Positions 45,543 through 54,634 of a DNA stretch of 64,000 bases are shown piece by piece (positions within the stretch are counted from its first letter, which is position 1; the number at the start of each line of letters is the position of its first letter). The DNA comes from Enterovibrio gelatinilyticus (GTDB lineage Bacteria; Pseudomonadota; Gammaproteobacteria; Enterobacterales; Vibrionaceae). The stretch spans positions 1 to 64,000 of the forward strand of contig NZ_JAJUBC010000021.1 of the NCBI RefSeq assembly GCF_028683095.1. Direction: 5' to 3'. The position numbers and the translations under genes are program-made. Below the pieces are notes generated by a model that saw nothing but the letters and a program-made list of their open reading frames with translations, made no database searches and had not been told where the DNA came from.

Positions 45543-47837
45543 ATGAGCTCTCAACCATCGCTAAGAAGACGCTATTTGAGCGACCCTGCGTTTAAGTTCT
45601 TCAAAAAAGTACTTCCACCGTTGTCGATTACAGAACGTGAAGCAATGGAAGCTGGCAGTGTTTGGTGGGACGGCGAATTGTTCGCTGGTAATCCAGACTG
45701 GGGTACCTTGCTGCACTACCCTAAACCTCGATTGTCGGACGACGAGCAGGCGTTCATTGATAACCAATTGGAAACCTTGCTGGCGATGTTGAATGACTTT
45801 GAGGTCGTTCAAGAACGAAAAGATCTGCCTCCAGAAGTGTGGGAATACCTCAAACGAGAAAAATTCTTCTCGTTGATCATTCCGAAAGAGTTTGGTGGGC
45901 TGGCATTTTCGGCTTACGCGAACTCAACCATTGTTTCACGCATTGCGACACGTAGCCTAAGTGCAGCGGTAACCGTCATGGTGCCGAATTCTTTAGGTCC
46001 CGGAGAGCTTCTTACTCACTATGGTACTGAAGCGCAAAAAGATTATTGGCTGCCACGTTTAGCCAATGGGGATGATGTACCATGTTTTGCATTGACTGGC
46101 CCAGAAGCAGGCTCTGATGCTGGCTCTATCCCTGATAAGGGCGTGGTTTGCATGGGTAAGTTCAATGGCGAAGAGGTGCTGGGTATTCGCTTGTCGTGGA
46201 ACAAGCGCTACATAACGCTAGCACCTGTTGCCACCGTATTGGGTTTGGCATTCAAGCTTGATGATCCTGATGGCCTCATTGGTGATACAGAGAATTTAGG
46301 GATTACGTGTGCGTTGATCCCAACAGATCATGAAGGCGTTGAAATCGGCGAGCGTCACAACCCGCTAGGTTTGTCATTCATGAACGGCCCGACACGTGGT
46401 GAAGATGTCTTCATCCCAATGGATTGGGTTATTGGTGGACAAGATTACGTGGGCAAAGGCTGGCGCATGCTGGTGGAATGTCTGTCGGCAGGGCGTGGTA
46501 TTTCATTGCCAGCGCTTGGTACAGCGGTGGGCCACTTAGCAGCACGCACGACTGGAGCCTACTCGTACGTACGTAAACAATTTGGCATGCACATCGGTAA
46601 ATTTGAAGGCGTTGCTGAAGCGTTAGGGCGTATCGGTGGTCACACCTACATGTTAGAAGCGGCACGAACGCTAACTACCACCTCGCTCGACATGAAAGAG
46701 AAACCGGGTATTGTCACGGCGATTGCCAAATATCACATGACTGAACTGGCGCGTACCATCTTGAATGACTCGATGGATATCCATGCGGGACGTGCAATTC
46801 AGCTGGGGCCATTGAACTACATTGGTCACCATTACTTCGGCATGCCTGTGGCTATAACGGTAGAAGGTGCAAATATCCTGACGCGAAACCTGATGATCTT
46901 TGGTCAGGGCGCGACACGATGCCACCCGTACGTGCTTCAGGAAATGGAAGCGGCAGCGAACACCGATGATGCAAAAGGTGCGCAAGAGTTTGATGGTTTG
47001 CTCATGAAGCATATCGGCTTTGCATCGAAAAATGTCTTGATGGCGTTCACCAATGCCTTTACTCGTTCGCGCTTAAACCGTTCACCGGTGTCAGGCGAAA
47101 CAGCAGATTACTACCGTCAACTGTCGCGCATGAGCCGAGCGTTAGCGGTAACCGCAGATGTCTCTATGCTGTCGCTCGGCGGCGAGTTAAAACGTCGTGA
47201 AATGTTGTCTGCTCGTTTGGGGGATGTGCTGAGTCATCTCTACTTGGCATCAGCAGTCTTGAAACGTTATGAAGACGAAGGCCGCCAGCAAACAGATTTA
47301 CCTTTCGTTCACTATTCGTTGCAGCACTGCTTACATCAATGTGCGATAGCCTTTGATGGTGCGTTCAACAACTTCCCGCGTAAGGGCGTTGGTCGTACAT
47401 TGAAAACGCTGTTATTCCCGATTGGCCTGCATTTTGATGCCCCTTCAGATGCTATCAGCAATCAAATTGCGGATTTGTTGATGACACCAGGCGCACATCG
47501 CGAGCGTTTAACGCACCTTTGTTATGTAGGAACAAAAGAAGACGACCCTGTCGCCATCATGGAACGCGCATTTGAAGCGATGGTGGCTATTAAGCCACTA
47601 GAGAAGAAAATGGCCGTGGCTGCTAAGCAAGGGCAAATTCCTGCGAAGGGCATATTGGGCGACAGGCTTGAAAAAGCCCTAGAACTGAATGTATTGACAC
47701 AAGAGGAAGTCGACAAAATCAAGCAAGCTGACGCATTGCGTTCGAAAGCGATTCAGGTTGATAACTTCGAACCATCTTGGTTTGTTGATACAAGTAAGCA
47801 ACCTGCGAAAAGTGGCAAGAAAGGAAAAGCCGCGTAA
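45543..47837 (+). CDS. fadE: Acyl-CoA dehydrogenase FadE
   Basis: First enzyme of beta-oxidation, 764 residues, using FAD. It aligns with E. coli FadE (814) from ALFKKVLP-type sequence near residue 20 to the end: ALTGPEAGSDAGSIPD, ITLAPVATVLGLAFKL, NGPTRGEDVFIP, AITVEGANILTRNLMIFGQGA and GDVLSHLYLASAVLKRY. The two N-terminal membrane segments of E. coli FadE (about 50 residues) are absent, so this protein would be soluble or peripheral. Downstream of psrA by 52 bases. Confidence 0.94.
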   Translation: MSSQPSLRRRYLSDPAFKFFKKVLPPLSITEREAMEAGSVWWDGELFAGNPDWGTLLHYPKPRLSDDEQAFIDNQLETLLAMLNDFEVVQERKDLPPEVWEYLKREKFFSLIIPKEFGGLAFSAYANSTIVSRIATRSLSAAVTVMVPNSLGPGELLTHYGTEAQKDYWLPRLANGDDVPCFALTGPEAGSDAGSIPDKGVVCMGKFNGEEVLGIRLSWNKRYITLAPVATVLGLAFKLDDPDGLIGDTENLGITCALIPTDHEGVEIGERHNPLGLSFMNGPTRGEDVFIPMDWVIGGQDYVGKGWRMLVECLSAGRGISLPALGTAVGHLAARTTGAYSYVRKQFGMHIGKFEGVAEALGRIGGHTYMLEAARTLTTTSLDMKEKPGIVTAIAKYHMTELARTILNDSMDIHAGRAIQLGPLNYIGHHYFGMPVAITVEGANILTRNLMIFGQGATRCHPYVLQEMEAAANTDDAKGAQEFDGLLMKHIGFASKNVLMAFTNAFTRSRLNRSPVSGETADYYRQLSRMSRALAVTADVSMLSLGGELKRREMLSARLGDVLSHLYLASAVLKRYEDEGRQQTDLPFVHYSLQHCLHQCAIAFDGAFNNFPRKGVGRTLKTLLFPIGLHFDAPSDAISNQIADLLMTPGAHRERLTHLCYVGTKEDDPVAIMERAFEAMVAIKPLEKKMAVAAKQGQIPAKGILGDRLEKALELNVLTQEEVDKIKQADALRSKAIQVDNFEPSWFVDTSKQPAKSGKKGKAA

Positions 47838-47858
47838 CTCGTAGCGAGATCTTATCGA

Positions 47859-47887
47859 CAAAAACGCCGCAATTGCGGCGTTTTTTT
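47859..47887 (+). terminator. Terminator of fadE
   Basis: A palindromic AACGCCGC-AATT-GCGGCGTT stem between A and T runs; probably bidirectional. Confidence 0.88.
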
Positions 47888-47996
47888 ACGTTAACACCTC
47901 CAACCACTGACTGAAACGCGCCTTTTGCGACAAAAACGAGTGCGAAAACAAGATGAAGTATTTATCCTAAGCCCAACTTTGAAAGGAACATTAAAT

Positions 47997-49199
47997 ATGA
48001 TCATCAAACCGAAAATTCGCGGATTTATCTGTACGACCACTCATCCAGTAGGATGTGAGGCCAACGTAAAAGAGCAAATCGAATACACCAAGGCTCAAGG
48101 TCCAATTGCAAATGCACCAAAACGTGTGCTCGTAGTCGGTTCATCTAGTGGCTATGGCCTGTCATCGCGCATTGCAGCAGCGTTTGGCGGTGGTGCAGCG
48201 ACCATCGGTGTGTTTTTCGAAAAACCGGGCACAGAGAGAAAGCCAGGTACTGCAGGTTGGTACAACACTGCTGCATTCGACAAACTAGCGAAAGAAGAAG
48301 GCCTCTATTCTAAGAGCTTGAATGGCGACGCGTTCTCTGACGAAGCGAAAAAGAAAACCATCGCACTGATCAAAGAAGAGCTCGGTCAGATCGATATGGT
48401 GGTTTACTCACTGGCATCACCAGTACGTAAGTTGCCAAAAACGGGCGAAGTGGTGCGTTCATCGCTGAAGCCAATTGGTGAGGTGTATACCTCAACAGCG
48501 GTTGACACCAACAAAGATGAAATCATCTCTGCAAGTGTTGACCCTGCTACTGATGAAGAAATCAAAGACACCATCACCGTTATGGGTGGAGAAGATTGGG
48601 AACTTTGGATTCAAGCCCTTTCTGATGCCGGCGTATTGGCTGATGGTTGTAAAACTGTCGCATACAGCTACATCGGTACCGAGCTGACTTGGCCAATCTA
48701 CTGGGATGGCGCTTTGGGCCGTGCCAAGATGGATCTAGATCGTGCTGCATCAGCATTAAACGACAAGCTTTCTGCTACAGGTGGAACGGCTAACGTTGCA
48801 GTACTAAAGAGTGTTGTGACACAAGCGTCTTCTGCGATTCCAGTGATGCCTCTATACATCGCCATGGTATTCAAGAAAATGCGTGAAGAAGGCGTGCACG
48901 AAGGCTGTATGGAACAGATTTACCGCATGTTCAGCCAGCGCCTATACAAAGCCGATGGCTCGGTTGCAGAAGTGGACGACAAAAATCGTCTACGTTTGGA
49001 CGATTGGGAACTGCGTGACGACATTCAACAGTACTGTCGTGAGCTATGGCCTCAAATCACCACAGATAACCTGAAAGAGCTGACTGACTACGTTGAGTAC
49101 AAAGAAGAGTTCTTGAAGCTGTTTGGTTTCGGTATTGACGGTGTTGATTACGACGCAGACGTTAACACTGAGATTGATTTTGACGTTCAAGCCATCTAA
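47997..49199 (+). CDS. fabV: Enoyl-ACP reductase FabV
   Basis: NADH-dependent trans-2-enoyl-ACP reductase of 400 residues, the last step of each fatty acid elongation cycle, and naturally triclosan-resistant. It is nearly collinear with V. cholerae Fab[21 protein letters not shown] start, [20 protein letters not shown] (nucleotide site), and the Y-x8-K active site in [11 protein letters not shown]. The frame opens 24 codons earlier; the ATG at 47997 has AAAGGAA upstream and fits the family. Its position after fadE puts degradation and synthesis genes side by side. Confidence 0.96.
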   Translation: MIIKPKIRGFICTTTHPVGCEANVKEQIEYTKAQGPIANAPKRVLVVGSSSGYGLSSRIAAAFGGGAATIGVFFEKPGTERKPGTAGWYNTAAFDKLAKEEGLYSKSLNGDAFSDEAKKKTIALIKEELGQIDMVVYSLASPVRKLPKTGEVVRSSLKPIGEVYTSTAVDTNKDEIISASVDPATDEEIKDTITVMGGEDWELWIQALSDAGVLADGCKTVAYSYIGTELTWPIYWDGALGRAKMDLDRAASALNDKLSATGGTANVAVLKSVVTQASSAIPVMPLYIAMVFKKMREEGVHEGCMEQIYRMFSQRLYKADGSVAEVDDKNRLRLDDWELRDDIQQYCRELWPQITTDNLKELTDYVEYKEEFLKLFGFGIDGVDYDADVNTEIDFDVQAI

Positions 49200-49230
49200 C
49201 AGTAACGGATAAACCGTTAGCTTGTTATTG

Positions 49231-49260
49231 AAAAGCCAGCAAAACCTTGCTGGCTTTTTT
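49231..49260 (+). terminator. Terminator of fabV
   Basis: AAAAGCCAGCAA (49231-49242) pairs with TTGCTGGCTTTT (49247-49258) around AACC, followed by T residues. Confidence 0.88.
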
Positions 49261-49404
49261 GTATCTCGAATACAGAGAGCGTGTTCTATAAGGGCTGTGA
49301 GAAAAATTTCCAGAGCTTTTTGCTAAAAATTTGATCAATGTGGCTGATATTTATCATATTTGCTCAATAAGAAAGCAAACGAACTAAAACCCTTAAATTA
49401 ATGC

Positions 49405-49432
49405 GTGACAGCCTCATAAAGTTAGGTAGAAT
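49405..49432 (+). promoter_or_regulatory. Promoter of the tRNA operon
   Basis: GTGACA (49405-49410) and TAGAAT (49427-49432) with 16 bases between, followed by GC-rich GCGGCAC, the discriminator typical of stringently controlled stable RNA promoters. The leader then has dyads GGAAG/CTTCC (about 49450-49463) and AACCCCTAGGGGTT (49476-49489), likely processing signals. Confidence 0.65.
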
Positions 49433-49499
49433 GCGGCACATACCAACGAGGAAGGCAACTTCCCCAGTGAGTATGAACCCCTAGGGGTTGGGAAACAAA

Positions 49500-49573
49500 G
49501 GCGCGTTGGCAGAGTGGCTATGCAGCGGATTGCAAATCCGTGTACCTCGGTTCGACTCCGGGACGCGCCTCCA
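49500..49573 (+). tRNA. tRNA-Cys (GCA)
   Basis: 74 bases with encoded CCA. Acceptor GGCGCGT pairs with ACGCGCC; anticodon loop ATTGCAAAT gives GCA; T-loop GGTTCGACTCC. It matches E. coli cysT closely. First gene of a five-tRNA operon. Confidence 0.97.
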
Positions 49574-49576
49574 TTT

Positions 49577-49652
49577 GCGACACTAGCTCAGCTGGTAGAG
49601 CGCAACCTTGCCAAGGTTGAGGTCACGAGTTCGAACCTCGTGTGTCGCTCCA
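49577..49652 (+). tRNA. tRNA-Gly (GCC), copy 1
   Basis: 76 bases with encoded CCA. Acceptor GCGACAC pairs with GTGTCGC; anticodon loop CTTGCCAAG gives GCC. Identical to copy 2 at 49842. Confidence 0.97.
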
Positions 49653-49731
49653 AATTTTGTCTTCTGATACGTCGGGAGATAAAGCTCTGAAGAAGAGTAA
49701 GTTTACGCCGTACTTTGAACGGTTAATCGGA

Positions 49732-49808
<77 letters not shown>

Positions 49809-49841
49809 CATTTTATTAATCGTTGAAAAACGATTAATACT

Positions 49842-49917
49842 GCGACACTAGCTCAGCTGGTAGAGCGCAACCTTGCCAAGGTTGAGGTCACGAGTTCGAA
49901 CCTCGTGTGTCGCTCCA
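49842..49917 (+). tRNA. tRNA-Gly (GCC), copy 2
   Basis: 76 bases, identical to copy 1. The following spacer begins AAATTTTG and continues similarly to the spacer after copy 1, so gene and spacer were duplicated together. Confidence 0.97.
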
Positions 49918-50000
49918 AATTTTGACTTTCGATTCATCGGAAGTAAGTATGTAGAAATACATACGACGATGGTGCCTATCATCGCAATCAAGAATTGCGT

Positions 50001-50087
50001 GCCCTGGTGGTGGAATTGGTAGACACAAGGGATTTAAAATCCCTCGACGTTCGCGTTGTGCCGGTTCAAGTCCGGCCCGGGGCACCA
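50001..50087 (+). tRNA. tRNA-Leu (TAA)
   Basis: 87 bases with a long variable arm and encoded CCA. Acceptor GCCCTGG pairs with CCGGGGC (one T-G pair); anticodon loop ATTTAAAAT gives TAA. It matches E. coli leuZ. Last gene of the operon. Confidence 0.97.
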
Positions 50088-50095
50088 TCTTTAAG

Positions 50096-50124
50096 AAAGC
50101 TCACCGAAAGGTGGGCTTTTTTTT
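50096..50124 (+). terminator. Terminator of the tRNA operon
   Basis: AAGCTCACC pairs with GGTGGGCTT around GAAA (one T-G pair), followed by eight T residues. Confidence 0.88.
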
Positions 50125-50207
50125 CGTCTGTATATTTTGTTCTAAGCCTCTAAGCCCTTTTAAGTGCAGCCGCCGGACGAAGTAAGAAATATGGCTGTTA
50201 TGTCTAT

Positions 50208-50486
50208 TTACAAATCTATCCCCGCATCTACATCTTTAAAGACTTTACCTAGTCCTCGAATGAATAATGATACAGATCTAAATGGAAGATTAACTATCAC
50301 TTCTAATACGTCATACCATGAAGTCTCATTGTCATGTTTTGGGGGCCACAAATAATGCGAGCAGACAAATCCAGCAGCACTTACAAAAAACAGCAACCAA
50401 TCAAAACTGTAAACAATCAGGTCAACAATGAAGTATGCGCTTATTATGAATATCGAAACTGATAGAAAAACCCGAAAATTATTCAT
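50208..50486 (-). CDS. Small membrane protein, unknown function
   Basis: A 92-residue protein I do not recognise. It has two hydrophobic segments (about 5-24, FLSVSIFIISAYFIVDLIVY, and 27-44, WLLFFVSAAGFVCSHYLW), then a charged cytoplasmic-looking stretch KHDNETSWYD and an amphipathic helix VNLPFRSVSLFIRGLGKVF. The frame opens 16 codons upstream; the ATG at 50486 is preceded by AGGG at short spacing and gives a clean start. It faces the tRNA operon convergently. More A/T-rich than the genes to the left. Confidence 0.55.
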   Translation of the reverse strand: MNNFRVFLSVSIFIISAYFIVDLIVYSFDWLLFFVSAAGFVCSHYLWPPKHDNETSWYDVLEVIVNLPFRSVSLFIRGLGKVFKDVDAGIDL

Positions 50487-51022
50487 AATCCCTAGTCCAC
50501 GCAATGTCACGATAATGGGCACTTCCTTGCCCAAGAGAACCAGCTTAATCGATTATAGAGTAGGGTGCAAAGCAGTTAGGAAGGAATGGAAAATTGATTG
50601 ATTACTCAGTGACAAGAGCTTTGGCTCGGGTCAAACCCGCATTGTTTTCTGAGTGGTATTTGTATCCAACATCTTGCTTTATGCGCAAACAACGTACCTC
50701 TAATTCTCTAAACATCTAGGCCGCTGAGTTACGGCAAAATACATTCGTAAAAGCTATATTTAACCGCGAAAATAACCCTTGAGTTGGTAGTGGAAACGGT
50801 GCGTTAACATATTGAATTAAATGATTATTCTTGCACTCAATCGCATAACTGTGAGCCCTTCTAAAATTATTAAACGCCATGTCGAAAAATAGCTGCTAAA
50901 AATCACGTTAATCTATTGATAGCCTTGTTGGTTGTTCTATTAATTTATAGCTTGAATTTAATCGCAAAGCACTTAGCTAAAAATGCTATTCGCCAATAAA
51001 TAATGTGTATTGAAGGAAAACT
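50487..51022. other. Gene-free region before the GH20 gene
   Basis: 536 A/T-rich bases. No tRNA, repeat copy or terminator is visible. The 50580-50720 part looks like decayed coding sequence on the minus strand (short open pieces with stops) but matches nothing I can name. The promoter of the GH20 gene should be near 50920-50990; I see no strong hexamer pair. Confidence 0.3.
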
Positions 51023-53443
51023 ATGAAGAAGTCCGCTGTCAGTTTATTGATCTCTGCCGCTCTGTTGTCCCCTGTAACTCTTGCTGATGCGCCAAACACT
51101 GATCTTCAATTAATGCCTTACCCAAGCTCGGTCTCTCTCCAAGAAGGCAACACCGAGATTAACCAAGATTTTTCTTTGTTCATTTCAGGTTATAGCTCCG
51201 AGCGTGTTGAAAAGCTGAGTCAACGCATTATTGATCGTGTGCAAAAACAAACAGGTTTGCTACTCAACAATCCGATTGCAGACAAACAATCAGATGCAAC
51301 CCTAGTGATTGATATAAAAGCGGCATCAACGTCTTTGGTACAGACTATTGATACCGATGAGTCTTACAAAATCACTAGCAAAAATGGACAGATCACGCTT
51401 TCCTCGGCGTATCCAGACGGCGCAATTGATGGCGCAGAAACCTTCTTGCAATTGATAACGACCGATGCAAACTCAACCTACGTACCGAACGTAATAATCG
51501 ACGATGAGCCACGCTTCAAACACCGTGGCTTGTTGATCGACTCATCGCGACATTTTGTTGAGCTTGAAACCATCAAGCGTCAAATAGACGGCATGGCATC
51601 GGCGAAGTTGAACGTACTCCACTGGCACCTTACGGATGACCAAGGCTGGCGCATCGAATCAAAAGCCTATCCATTGCTTCAAGAAACATCGCTTGGTGGG
51701 CAGTTCTATACACAGGAAGAACTTAAAGACGTGGTAGCGTATGCACGCGATCGCGGTATTCGAGTTATCCCTGAAATCAACCTGCCATCGCACGCCAGCC
51801 AAATTGTAAAGGCGTACCCTAACCTCGGTTCAGGTGATGCATCAACTTATGAGGGCACTGCGGAGTGGGGTGTGTTCCCACCGCTACTCGACCCAACTAA
51901 TCCAGATGTATTTACCTTTGTTGATGCAATTGTGTCAGAGATGGCAGCCATTTTCCCTGACAAATCCCTGCACATTGGGGGTGATGAACCCTTGTATGGT
52001 GAATGGGAGAAGAACGCAAAAATTCAAGCGTACATGAAGGAACAAGGCATCAAAGACCCTCGAGCCTTACAAGCTTACTTCAATGCCAAAGTTCAAGAAA
52101 TCCTAGCAAAATACGACAAAGACATGAGCGGTTGGGATGAAATATTCCACCCTGATTTGCCAAAGACAATCACAATCCAATCCTGGCGTGGGCATGAATC
52201 TCTCGCGGATGCTGCAAAAGAAGGCTACACAGGCATTCTTTCCACGGGTTACTACATTGACCAACCTCAGCCAACGAGCTACCACTACCGTAACGACCCA
52301 ATGCCGTCAGGATTGACCGTTGATGACGCTCTGCACAGCGGCGAGACGTTCGAAACCTACACGTGGAGCAAACCACGTGGTAAAGGATCTGACCGAACCG
52401 GAACCCTGACCATTATCACTGACAAAAACGGTCAAGCGCGTGCATTCACTGATTACGCAGGCAAACCTCGTGCTGAAGTGGTTGTCACGGAATACGAAGC
52501 AGGCAAACGTTTCGTCGGTCATTTCGACAACTTCATGTCTTACACCAATTTCGTGTTAGACATGGAGAACGGAAAGATTGAGGGTGACACCTCATATCAA
52601 GTTATTGGTAACGTTCGTTGGCCAACCTTTGGCGATAAGACTGCGGGTACCGATATGGCAGGAACCGTTATTCCAGACAACATCAAACCCTTCGCACTTC
52701 CTAAGAACCTAGAAACGCAAATTTTGGGTGGTGAGATGACACTTTGGGCCGAAAACGTAACTGACGAAACACTGTCAGTACGTTTGTACCCACGTGCCTA
52801 CGCGATTGCAGAACGCCTATGGTCACCAAAAGAGCTCACAGACGAAGATTCTATGTACGAACGCATGCAATCTGTATCTGCGTGGGCTACGGTCTCTGTT
52901 GGCTTAGATCATGAAACCACGCCATATACTATGCGAGTTCGATTGGCGGGTACCACCGATGTAACCGCGCTAAACACCTTGGCCACGTATATTGAACCCG
53001 CTCAGTATTACGCGCGTAACTGGATCAAATTCAACAATGGTGTTTATCATCAATTCGAACGTTTGAATCGCTATGTTGATACCTTACCAGTCGAGTCTTA
53101 CCGTATACGCGACATGGAAAAACTGGCTCTGTCTAACGAAGAAAAAGACATCCTCACACTCCAAGGTGACTTTTATAACATTATCGCCAATCACAATGCG
53201 GTGGTTAGCCTAATGGCAAACAATCACGCCATGAAGGATTCTATCCCGGTTGCTGAACACGCATTCGCGATGGCGAAATTAGGAAACCTATTGATTTCAA
53301 AAAAACTCAGCAATGAAACCCTAAGTCGCGCGGAGTTCACGAAATACGCGAAGCAGATTTCTGACTCTGCACAACCGCAAGATGAAATCATCGTTGCCTT
53401 GGTGAGACCGGTAGAAGTGCTTCTTCAATCGTTGAAAAAATAA
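51023..53443 (+). CDS. GH20 beta-N-acetylhexosaminidase
   Basis: A secreted or periplasmic exo-hexosaminidase of 806 residues that removes terminal GlcNAc/GalNAc, for example from chitobiose. Seen: signal peptide (residues 1-21), a GH20b N-terminal domain (about 25-160), and the catalytic barrel with FKHRGLLIDSSRHF, HWHLTDDQGWRIE and the catalytic Asp321-Glu322 in LHIGGDEPLYGEW. The barrel is interrupted by about 145 residues (about 424-567) before GGEMTLWAENV and RAYAIAERLW resume. Start has AAGGA eight bases upstream. Monocistronic. Substrate not determined; chitin oligomers are likely for a marine bacterium. Confidence 0.88.
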   Translation: MKKSAVSLLISAALLSPVTLADAPNTDLQLMPYPSSVSLQEGNTEINQDFSLFISGYSSERVEKLSQRIIDRVQKQTGLLLNNPIADKQSDATLVIDIKAASTSLVQTIDTDESYKITSKNGQITLSSAYPDGAIDGAETFLQLITTDANSTYVPNVIIDDEPRFKHRGLLIDSSRHFVELETIKRQIDGMASAKLNVLHWHLTDDQGWRIESKAYPLLQETSLGGQFYTQEELKDVVAYARDRGIRVIPEINLPSHASQIVKAYPNLGSGDASTYEGTAEWGVFPPLLDPTNPDVFTFVDAIVSEMAAIFPDKSLHIGGDEPLYGEWEKNAKIQAYMKEQGIKDPRALQAYFNAKVQEILAKYDKDMSGWDEIFHPDLPKTITIQSWRGHESLADAAKEGYTGILSTGYYIDQPQPTSYHYRNDPMPSGLTVDDALHSGETFETYTWSKPRGKGSDRTGTLTIITDKNGQARAFTDYAGKPRAEVVVTEYEAGKRFVGHFDNFMSYTNFVLDMENGKIEGDTSYQVIGNVRWPTFGDKTAGTDMAGTVIPDNIKPFALPKNLETQILGGEMTLWAENVTDETLSVRLYPRAYAIAERLWSPKELTDEDSMYERMQSVSAWATVSVGLDHETTPYTMRVRLAGTTDVTALNTLATYIEPAQYYARNWIKFNNGVYHQFERLNRYVDTLPVESYRIRDMEKLALSNEEKDILTLQGDFYNIIANHNAVVSLMANNHAMKDSIPVAEHAFAMAKLGNLLISKKLSNETLSRAEFTKYAKQISDSAQPQDEIIVALVRPVEVLLQSLKK

Positions 53444-53475
53444 CAGTTCCAATACGCCCGTAGATTTCAAATACC

Positions 53476-53503
53476 AAAGCCTAGGGGATTCCTAGGCTTT
53501 TCT
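53476..53503 (+). terminator. Terminator of the GH20 gene
   Basis: AAAGCCTAGG (53476-53485) pairs perfectly with CCTAGGCTTT (53491-53500) around a five-base loop. Confidence 0.85.
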
Positions 53504-53745
53504 GTCTTGTTGTTTTTTTGAAAGGGTAATTTTAGTCGCCTTAATAAAAGCGCAGTGATGACAATGCTTTGAATACATGAAATGGCGAATCATCTTGGGT
53601 GTAGGTTCCTCTGCTTGACTATGAAAGCAGAAATCTAATATGCAGGTCGCAACTTAACCAAAAGTAACCTTTTGGCACTGGATTAACTGTTAGGGAAACC
53701 AATAGTCTACTCAATGCACAAATTTACGCTGATTAAGGTTTTAAG
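53504..53745 (+). promoter_or_regulatory. Upstream region of the two-HTH regulator, with dyad
   Basis: A/T-rich leader of the next gene. CCAAAAG-TAAC-CTTTTGG (53658-53675) is a perfect dyad with seven-base arms about 70 bases before the start, a good candidate for self-binding. It shares TAACCTTT with the dyad region before the dioxygenase gene (57910-57939). Confidence 0.45.
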
Positions 53746-54615
53746 TTGGACTATTTTTGCTTTGAAAAAATCAATAACTTGCCGGCACCCATGCACTTGG
53801 ATTTTGACAATGAGGGAGTTGCACAACAAATTGGTAAAAACTTAGTTCGATATCGGCGTACTACAGGTGCGAAACAGCAATCAATGGCAGATGCCTTTGG
53901 TGTGTCAATTGCACAATACCGAAAGTATGAGAAAGGTGTTGATGTTGCAAAAATGCATTCAGTAGCGAGATGGTCAATTGTGACAGGTTCTCCGAACAAT
54001 TTACTGTTGTGTGGTACTGAATATTCACCGTATCTAAATATATCCTCATCGTGTTGGGAAATGGCTCCGTTTTATTGCACGGTTTCTCATGCTAGCGATG
54101 CCACCTTCAATTCGCTGTGTCTGCTCAGTCAAGAGATCACGAAGAGCACGATCACACCCATTGTGAGTTCGGGATTAGTCCCCGATTTAAGTGATGTACT
54201 CCTTGATATTGAACTTAACTACTACGTTAAAGTGGCAAAAAACATGATGTTAATTCGTGACCACTTGGGGCTGTCTCAAGAGAGACTGGCTGAGTTTCTC
54301 GGTATATCTGATAAGACGTATCGACAGTATGAAAAACCGTGCAATCATCCTCGAATACCATTCACCTTTTTTGCCCGTTCTCATGCCGCCTTACAATTGG
54401 ATAATCGTTGGTCTGAAACTGGTACATCAGATTTTTCTATATTCAATCGCCGTAGAAACAATCGACTCTCAATGTTATCTCCGATTATACGTGGGGCTAA
54501 CGAAGCTCAGAAAGCATCGCTATCTCAGATGTTCAATGCTGTATCTCAAGAGTTGATTGAGATACAGCTTGAAAAAGAGTTAGCAAACTATCAGTCCATG
54601 GGGACTTCTTTATAG
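53746..54615 (+). CDS. Regulator with two XRE-type helix-turn-helix domains
   Basis: A 289-residue protein. It contains two Cro/C1-type HTH domains: one at about 24-85 (IGKNLVRYRRTTGAKQQSMA, VSIAQYRKYEKG) and one at about 163-215 (LIRDHLGLSQERLAEFLGIS, KTYRQYEKP). The shared YRxYEK motif suggests internal duplication. A C-terminal helical part follows. The start is TTG with AAGG seven bases upstream; an ATG 15 codons later has no binding site. It is convergent with the MATE-oxidoreductase-dioxygenase cassette, 16 bases away, and may regulate it. Targets are inference. Confidence 0.65.
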   Translation: MDYFCFEKINNLPAPMHLDFDNEGVAQQIGKNLVRYRRTTGAKQQSMADAFGVSIAQYRKYEKGVDVAKMHSVARWSIVTGSPNNLLLCGTEYSPYLNISSSCWEMAPFYCTVSHASDATFNSLCLLSQEITKSTITPIVSSGLVPDLSDVLLDIELNYYVKVAKNMMLIRDHLGLSQERLAEFLGISDKTYRQYEKPCNHPRIPFTFFARSHAALQLDNRWSETGTSDFSIFNRRRNNRLSMLSPIIRGANEAQKASLSQMFNAVSQELIEIQLEKELANYQSMGTSL

Positions 54616-54634
54616 CCTGAACAATGACAGGCTA
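54613..54634. terminator. Convergent hairpin between the regulator and MATE genes
   Basis: TAGCCTG (54613-54619) pairs with CAGGCTA (54628-54634) around eight bases. It contains the regulator stop and touches the MATE stop. The T-run is weak on both sides. Confidence 0.45.
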
